Positions 59,557 to 64,000 of a stretch of DNA of 64,000 nt are shown here, piece by piece. Within the stretch, counting starts at the first letter, position 1; the number at the start of each line of letters is the position of its first letter. A program made the translations under genes and the position numbers. The notes below the pieces were generated by a model, which saw only the letters and a program-made list of their open reading frames with translations, had not been told where the DNA came from and made no database searches. This DNA is from Chryseobacterium defluvii (GTDB lineage Bacteria > Bacteroidota > Bacteroidia > Flavobacteriales > Weeksellaceae): NCBI RefSeq assembly GCF_014204415.1, contig NZ_JACHLE010000005.1, positions 125,145 to 189,144 of the forward strand, read 5' to 3'.

Positions 59557-59994
59557 ATGAAAAAGATATACTTCTACCTGGCTTTCTTATTTTTAGCCCT
59601 TCTCATCATTTCGTGTAAAAGTAAAACACCATCTGCCCAAAACTCTAATGATATTACGAGTAAAACCTGGAAACTTATGGAAATTAACGGACAGCCTTTA
59701 CAGCTTAAAAATAGTAAGAATAATCCTTATTTCTCTTTGGATAAAGCTGAAATGCGGTATTCGGGTCACGGAGGCTGCAATGGTGTGAGCGGAACATTTG
59801 AAATAAAGCCTGAAATGATGCGTATAAAATTCAACCAGGGAATGTCCACTATGATGGCCTGCGATGATCTGGAAACCGAACAACTATTCACTAAAGCCCT
59901 GCTTGCTGCTGACAATTATACTCTTAACGGAAATACTTTGTTCCTTAACAAGGCCAGAATGGCTCCTTTGGCAAAGTTTGTACTGCAAGAATAA
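59557..59994 (+). CDS. META domain lipoprotein (HslJ-like)
   Basis: 145 residues, lipoprotein with C20 (LIISCKSK). The META domain runs TWKLMEINGQPLQLKN, KAEMRYSGHGGCNGVSGTFEI and FNQGMSTMMACDDLETEQLFTKALLAADNY; GGCNGVSG and ACDD are diagnostic. Such proteins accompany envelope stress or antibiotic tolerance (HslJ/HslJ-like). Co-transcribed with the MliC-like lipoprotein. Confidence 0.93.
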   Translation: MKKIYFYLAFLFLALLIISCKSKTPSAQNSNDITSKTWKLMEINGQPLQLKNSKNNPYFSLDKAEMRYSGHGGCNGVSGTFEIKPEMMRIKFNQGMSTMMACDDLETEQLFTKALLAADNYTLNGNTLFLNKARMAPLAKFVLQE

Positions 59995-60018
59995 ATAAGT
60001 CATAAACTTTAATAAAAG

Positions 60019-60053
60019 AAGCTTTTACAAATTTGTAGAGGCTTATTTTTTTC
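60019..60053. terminator. Terminator between the META and SemiSWEET genes
   Basis: AAGCTTTTACAAA (60019-60031) and TTTGTAGAGGCTT (60032-60044) pair with two G-U, followed by seven T. It reaches into the stop codon of the convergent SemiSWEET gene. Confidence 0.65.
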
Positions 60054-60300
60054 TATAAATCATATAGCAGATCAATAAAGTAATGTTTAAGAGAACTGAA
60101 AAGGTATTGGATATGATAATGGGCCATTCGCCTTTAATAATACCGTACCATACCCATAAAGAAACCCCGATAATAAGAACGAGCAGCATCACCCATGAAA
60201 GGTCTTCAACGTTCTTTTCTTTGAGCACTTTTACAAGCTGTGGCACCATGGATATGGAAGTAAGTGTTCCCGCAATAATCCCCAAAATATTTTCATTCAT
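60043..60300 (-). CDS. SemiSWEET sugar transporter
   Basis: 85 residues, three membrane helices, the bacterial half-SWEET that dimerises. The PQ-loop proline-glutamine pair is P20-Q21 (ISMVPQLVKVL), and the WYG turn is in VWYGIIKGEWPI. These are typical. Facilitates sugar uptake or release, often sucrose or glucose. It follows the FAD oxidoreductase gene on the same strand, 7 bases away. Confidence 0.93.
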   Translation of the reverse strand: MNENILGIIAGTLTSISMVPQLVKVLKEKNVEDLSWVMLLVLIIGVSLWVWYGIIKGEWPIIISNTFSVLLNITLLICYMIYRKK

Positions 60301-60307
60301 AGTCTTA

Positions 60308-61342
60308 TCATTTAAATCTGGTCAAAGAGACCTCTTCCGGTAACGGAATATTATTTTCAATGCAATCATATAGACTTTTAGAGAAATAACACCCATTCAA
60401 AATTCCTCTGGCTCCTAAACCATTGAACACGTGTAAACATGAGTAATCGGGATGCTTTCCTATGATAGGCCTTCTATCTTTAACTGTAGGCCGGAAGCCA
60501 AAATTAACTTCACCTATTTCAAAATCATATGGATAGAATCCTGATAGCCCATTTACCAATTGCTCAACCGCCGAATCATCAATGTGATGATGCAGCTGCT
60601 CCCTGTCATAGGTACCTCCATAAAAATGAAGATCATTATTAACAGGAAATAAAAAGTGTTTCTTTTTAATGGTAATATCATCAGGAATTGCTTTTGAAAG
60701 CCTTAGCTTTATATGATGACCTTTATTCGGGTTAACCTGGATATCTGAAAAAAACGGATTCTCTTTTACTCCCATTCCTTCACAAAAAATAATATTTTTA
60801 AATGTAAAATTCTTGTAAGACGATCCGGAAACATTTAAGAGGGCATAATTGAATTTTTCTCTGACCCATTTTGAATGGTCTTCAAAATGTCTGAACAGAT
60901 CATTAAAAAAACCTGCTACATCCAACCTGGCAGACTGATCTACTTTTCCGGAACCAAAGTCATTTTTAATGATATCCAACTTCCTGAATTCTTTGCTCAA
61001 AAATTCTTTCAAATCTTCATTTTCAGATTTTTTCAGCCATAGATGCTGTTCGTTCTCATCATGAAATATCCTGTGGATGGGGGCATCAATCAAATAGTTT
61101 TTTCCTGTATAAACTTCTATTTCATCAAGCGTTGTTTTAAGATGATCTATCTGCTCCTGAGCTTTCCAGAATGTTGTAAATTTCTTCAACACTACAGGAT
61201 TGATAATCCCCGCAGATACCTGTGAAGCACTTTTTCTTCCTTCTGAAAAAATAACAAAGGATTTTTCATTCTTTATTAGCTGATGGGCAAAGAAAAGTGC
61301 GGCATAGCCATCCCCTACTATTATATAATCTACATTTTCCAT
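60308..61342 (-). CDS. FAD-dependent oxidoreductase (DAO family)
   Basis: 344 residues. The FAD-binding site is DYIIVGDGYAALFFAHQLI (residues about 4-22), where the second glycine of the usual GxGxxG is Asp-Gly-Tyr; the D-amino-acid-oxidase-type C-terminal motif is GFRPTVKDRRPIIGKHPDY and NGLGARGILNGCY. Substrate unknown, perhaps an amino acid, sarcosine or thiamine-related compound. It lies between the SemiSWEET gene and a terminator; the gldN operon lies upstream on the same strand. Confidence 0.88.
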   Translation of the reverse strand: MENVDYIIVGDGYAALFFAHQLIKNEKSFVIFSEGRKSASQVSAGIINPVVLKKFTTFWKAQEQIDHLKTTLDEIEVYTGKNYLIDAPIHRIFHDENEQHLWLKKSENEDLKEFLSKEFRKLDIIKNDFGSGKVDQSARLDVAGFFNDLFRHFEDHSKWVREKFNYALLNVSGSSYKNFTFKNIIFCEGMGVKENPFFSDIQVNPNKGHHIKLRLSKAIPDDITIKKKHFLFPVNNDLHFYGGTYDREQLHHHIDDSAVEQLVNGLSGFYPYDFEIGEVNFGFRPTVKDRRPIIGKHPDYSCLHVFNGLGARGILNGCYFSKSLYDCIENNIPLPEEVSLTRFK

Positions 61343-61349
61343 AATAAAA

Positions 61350-61375
61350 AAACCTGAGTAAAAATACTCAGGTTT
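61350..61375 (-). terminator. Terminator after gldN
   Basis: Read on the minus strand: AAACCTGAGTA (61375-61365) pairs with TACTCAGGTTT (61360-61350), followed by seven T. It lies between gldN and the FAD oxidoreductase start. Confidence 0.85.
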
Positions 61376-61396
61376 TGTATAAATATCAAGTGAAAT

Positions 61397-62335
61397 TTAG
61401 TAATTCCACATATCATTTTCCATTTGAAGAATCTGCTCTTTAATTCTATCGCTTTCTTCTAGCTGCTCTTCAGCATTTCTTGGAATATAATCTCTGATAG
61501 TCCCATCTCCTAAACCGGTTGTTGACTTATAAATAATGGAAGAAAATCTTCTTGCATTGATTAAATCATCAAATGAAAGGTCTGCAGATGAATTCTTTTT
61601 ATTGAATACATAGTTATTGGCCAAGATATCTCTTGCTGTAGGATAATAAATCCAGAAAAGATCAATAAGCTCATCTGCACCTGCTAAAGGCTGACCATCT
61701 GGTCCCGTTCTTCCCTGAACAGCTGGATCCGGTCCCATTGCAGCAATACCAAGCGGTCTGTACTTCATCTGACCATCTCTTTTATCCACAAACCACATAC
61801 CCATTATTTTAAGAACTTTAACTTTATCTGTAGTCGTCTGATAAATATCTGTATATTCTTTTTTCTCCTGCTCTGTTAATTGTCTTCCGGAGTTAAGGAT
61901 ATCTATTGCTGCATCAGAAACTCTTACACTTTCTAATCTTTTTTGGATACCATCAGGTGTAAGTTTCGTTACAAAATTCTCATCATCGTATACTTCCTGA
62001 ATCTTACCTGTAACGGCTGCATCCAGTAATAACTGATATAACGATCTTGTAGGTGTAGAAAGTAAACCATCCGGATTATCATAGTAGAAAGGCTGGTTGA
62101 TTTTATCATTCATGTCAATGATCTCCCACACAAACATACTCTTCAGAACGTCTTTCTCTTCAACAAACCCATACTCCAAAGGTTTAACCGTATTATCTAT
62201 AATAGTATCTCCAACCTTCTGTTTTTTCTCATCTCTCATCCTTCTGAATTCTTCAGGGGATGAAGCATTCAGGATGGTCTGGGAAAACATGAATCCCGAA
62301 ACTAATACTAAAAGACTGCTTATATATTTTTTCAT
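61397..62335 (-). CDS. gldN: Gliding motility / type IX secretion protein GldN
   Basis: 312 residues with a signal peptide (MKKYISSLLVLVSGFMFS). The mature protein starts with LNASSPEEFRRMRDEKKQK and has YGFVEEKDVLKSMFVWEIIDMNDKINQPFYYD, as in flavobacterial GldN (PorN). GldN joins GldK in the periplasmic ring of the type IX secretion system. It is 24 bases downstream of gldM, in the usual order gldK-L-M-N. Ends with a terminator. Confidence 0.95.
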   Translation of the reverse strand: MKKYISSLLVLVSGFMFSQTILNASSPEEFRRMRDEKKQKVGDTIIDNTVKPLEYGFVEEKDVLKSMFVWEIIDMNDKINQPFYYDNPDGLLSTPTRSLYQLLLDAAVTGKIQEVYDDENFVTKLTPDGIQKRLESVRVSDAAIDILNSGRQLTEQEKKEYTDIYQTTTDKVKVLKIMGMWFVDKRDGQMKYRPLGIAAMGPDPAVQGRTGPDGQPLAGADELIDLFWIYYPTARDILANNYVFNKKNSSADLSFDDLINARRFSSIIYKSTTGLGDGTIRDYIPRNAEEQLEESDRIKEQILQMENDMWNY

Positions 62336-62359
62336 AATGTTATTTTAACTTATTAAACC

Positions 62360-63952
62360 TTATTGAACATTAATAACAACAGGAGTTATATTCTTAATTT
62401 GCTGGTTACCTAAACCTGTAGCTGTAGCTTTGATATCAAATACATATACTACATCACCTGATCTTAAGTTTCTCATTAATCCGCCTGCTTCACTTAAGGT
62501 ATTCCCTTTGATCAGCAATGCTGCCCTTCCAGGAACCTTAACCATGAACTGGTTAACTGTAAATGATACAGGGAAATCGAAATCCGGGATCGCCGCTTGT
62601 ACCGTTTGGTTAGGTATTGATGTTGCCGGCATTCCCAATACATTCTGTCCTCTCATCTGTCCTTGTGGTGCAGGTACTCCTTTAATTCTATATTCAAATA
62701 CCTGAGAAATTGTTTTACCTTTAGGATCTGTTCCTGATAATGTTAACTTAACTGTAGTCCCTGTAGTAGGAGTAACAATCCATTTTCCTGGCCCTGTACT
62801 TCTTACAGATGCTCCCGGAGCGGATAATGACAGCTTAGAATTATCAGCACCTAAGATTGATCCTGTAACAGGGTTTTCAAGTCCTCTGTACATTACATTC
62901 ATCTTATCTGCAGATAATATTAATCCTTGCTGAAGTTTCACTAACTGCGGACCTGCAATTACATTATAAGTATGCGTCCAAGGGAATGTCTGAGGTTTTC
63001 CTGAAGCATCAGTTAAGGTAATATTACCACTTAAGGTACGCTTTCCTTCACCGGTTCCGGAAATCGGGATAATACCTTTTCCGTTTTCTACTTTGCTAAC
63101 GCCGGTAATATTAATTTTATTACTATTGGAATAAGTCCCTAGCATTACTTTAACTTCAGCCTGCTGTCCTGCCTGAATATCCACAGGTCCTGAAACAATC
63201 GGTTCATAGCTGCTGAATTTGATGCTGGCATCCACTTTTTCCTGCAATAACATTGCTAAGGCATCAGACTGTACATTTCTGGCATCATTTTGGATGATCT
63301 CCAAGTTAGAGATAGCCCCAATCAAAGGCTGATGATAGAATTTATTCTGAAACCAGGTTTTTTCATTAGGTGATTTACCTTTAGGATATTCAGCGATCAG
63401 AGATTTGTTGGCTCTGTTCACCAAATCCTGTAATTGAGGATTTTTTCCAAAGGTAGTATTAATATAATCTCTTACAGCATCAATCTTAGCTTTCAGATCA
63501 TTTGCTCCTTTTGAAGGTGAATTTTCGTCTCCTTCTTTGAAGAAATATTCTGTTGCACCTTCATTATTGTTAAGTGCTGAGAAGTTCTCACTAACATCTA
63601 TAGGTTTTCCGGTCGCCGGATCTTTTTCTATAAACTCAGATTCTTTTTTCAGTTTATCTTTGATCTGTTCTGCATGAGAAACTAAATCATTGATCTTCTG
63701 CTTCAATATTTTATACTGTTCCCAAGGCTGAGCATAGGTATCCGGTACCTGTTGAGCCTTAGCCTCTAAGGTTTTCTCAAAAATATCCTCATTCTTCTTT
63801 TCTGTTAACAAACGGGTTTCTCTTAATGATACCGTAGAGTCATAATATGATCTGATGATTTCCGCATCAATATTTAGGGCCATCATAGCGATGAACACCA
63901 AATACATGAGGTTGATCATCTTCTGACGTGGAGTCTGTTTTCCTTGTGCCAT
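62360..63952 (-). CDS. gldM: Gliding motility / type IX secretion motor protein GldM
   Basis: 530 residues. One membrane helix near the N-terminus (MINLMYLVFIAMMALNI, about residues 12-28), where the helix with GldL forms the proton-driven motor, then the periplasmic D1-D4 domains, ending in VYVFDIKATATGLGNQQIKNITPVVI. Sequence shows PRQKMINLMYLV and the Asp/Glu around helix 1 typical of GldM/PorM. gldN follows 24 bases downstream; the expected gldL lies just beyond the right edge. Confidence 0.96.
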   Translation of the reverse strand: MAQGKQTPRQKMINLMYLVFIAMMALNIDAEIIRSYYDSTVSLRETRLLTEKKNEDIFEKTLEAKAQQVPDTYAQPWEQYKILKQKINDLVSHAEQIKDKLKKESEFIEKDPATGKPIDVSENFSALNNNEGATEYFFKEGDENSPSKGANDLKAKIDAVRDYINTTFGKNPQLQDLVNRANKSLIAEYPKGKSPNEKTWFQNKFYHQPLIGAISNLEIIQNDARNVQSDALAMLLQEKVDASIKFSSYEPIVSGPVDIQAGQQAEVKVMLGTYSNSNKINITGVSKVENGKGIIPISGTGEGKRTLSGNITLTDASGKPQTFPWTHTYNVIAGPQLVKLQQGLILSADKMNVMYRGLENPVTGSILGADNSKLSLSAPGASVRSTGPGKWIVTPTTGTTVKLTLSGTDPKGKTISQVFEYRIKGVPAPQGQMRGQNVLGMPATSIPNQTVQAAIPDFDFPVSFTVNQFMVKVPGRAALLIKGNTLSEAGGLMRNLRSGDVVYVFDIKATATGLGNQQIKNITPVVINVQ

Positions 63953-64000
63953 TCTCTTTTCTTTTGTTTTTGATTAAGTAGTTAAATTTTTAGAAATGGT
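63953..64000 (-). other. Upstream edge of the gldM gene, gldL expected beyond
   Basis: 48 bases, read on the minus strand as ACCATTTCTAAAAATTTAACT and then CTTAATC. Several in-frame stops occur, so it may be the gldL-gldM spacer, but too little is present to fix the gldL end. In all known relatives gldL lies just upstream. Confidence 0.4.

Noticed and set aside
1..64000. CRISPR array, prophage, transposase or integrase
   Set aside because: I found no regular direct repeats with unique spacers and no transposase, integrase or phage structural motifs among the frames.

Overview
The window looks like a chromosomal segment of a low-GC flavobacterium, most likely Chryseobacterium or a close Weeksellaceae relative. 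The reasons are the gliding/type IX secretion genes gldN and gldM at the right edge, Bacteroidota-type -7 promoter elements (TAnnTTTG) just upstream of many start codons, many small signal-peptide or lipoprotein genes, a split transketolase, a LytS/LytTR pair, a TamB-like protein of about 1600 residues and a tandem pair of secreted proteins of a style common in Chryseobacterium. I see no phage, transposon, CRISPR array or plasmid module. Most of it is an ordinary core genome with small accessory pieces.

Layout. 0-10 kb: partial recR, a LURP-one-like protein, a lipoprotein, dipeptidase pepD, two unknown genes, a 2Fe-2S ferredoxin next to a ferredoxin-NADP reductase type flavoprotein, a DUF3108 protein and a large secreted CBM9/DUF5916 protein. 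10-19.5 kb: pheS, a YceI lipoprotein, an ABC ATPase, a candidate structured small RNA (6S-like), yjdM/phnA, rsmB, a GLPGLI-PNGase F-like fusion protein, asnB and a secreted unknown. 19.6-25.5 kb: an MFS exporter followed by a tightly packed co-oriented run (pirin, GNAT, pirin, FMN reductase, TMEM175-like channel, YjdI ferredoxin-like, OsmC, YjdJ GNAT) that reads as a redox or electrophile stress operon.

25.5-31 kb: a sodium/solute symporter, a secreted unknown, and the two transketolase halves with an exported-protein gene between them. 31-41.2 kb: a small membrane protein, an Lrp/AsnC regulator, the TamB-like gene head to head with tsaD (four bases between start codons), a 23S intervening-sequence-type four-helix protein flanked by inverted AT-rich repeats, rsmE, a TrmH/SpoU methyltransferase, type I asparaginase and tRNA-Ser(GGA). 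41.4-48.7 kb: a two-component propeller sensor kinase overlapping its LytTR regulator, an unknown gene, an M20 peptidase and an HxlR regulator.

48.7-56.1 kb: a complete RND efflux operon (adaptor, pump, outer-membrane factor) on the minus strand, preceded by a perfect-armed dyad, a small membrane protein and an AraC regulator with a membrane domain. 56.5-64 kb: tandem secreted paralogues, MliC-like and META lipoproteins, a SemiSWEET transporter, a FAD-dependent oxidoreductase, then gldN and gldM, with gldL expected just beyond the edge.

Things that stand out: the candidate 6S-like RNA at about 12.7 kb; a protein joining a GLPGLI-like N-terminus to a PNGase F-like module with two of three catalytic acids retained by eye; a family of AT-rich intergenic inverted repeats, two copies of which bracket the intervening-sequence-protein gene; promoters so close to start codons that several messages may be leaderless; and a clean dyad that may be the operator of the RND pump. 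All calls come from reading the sequence; no database search was run.
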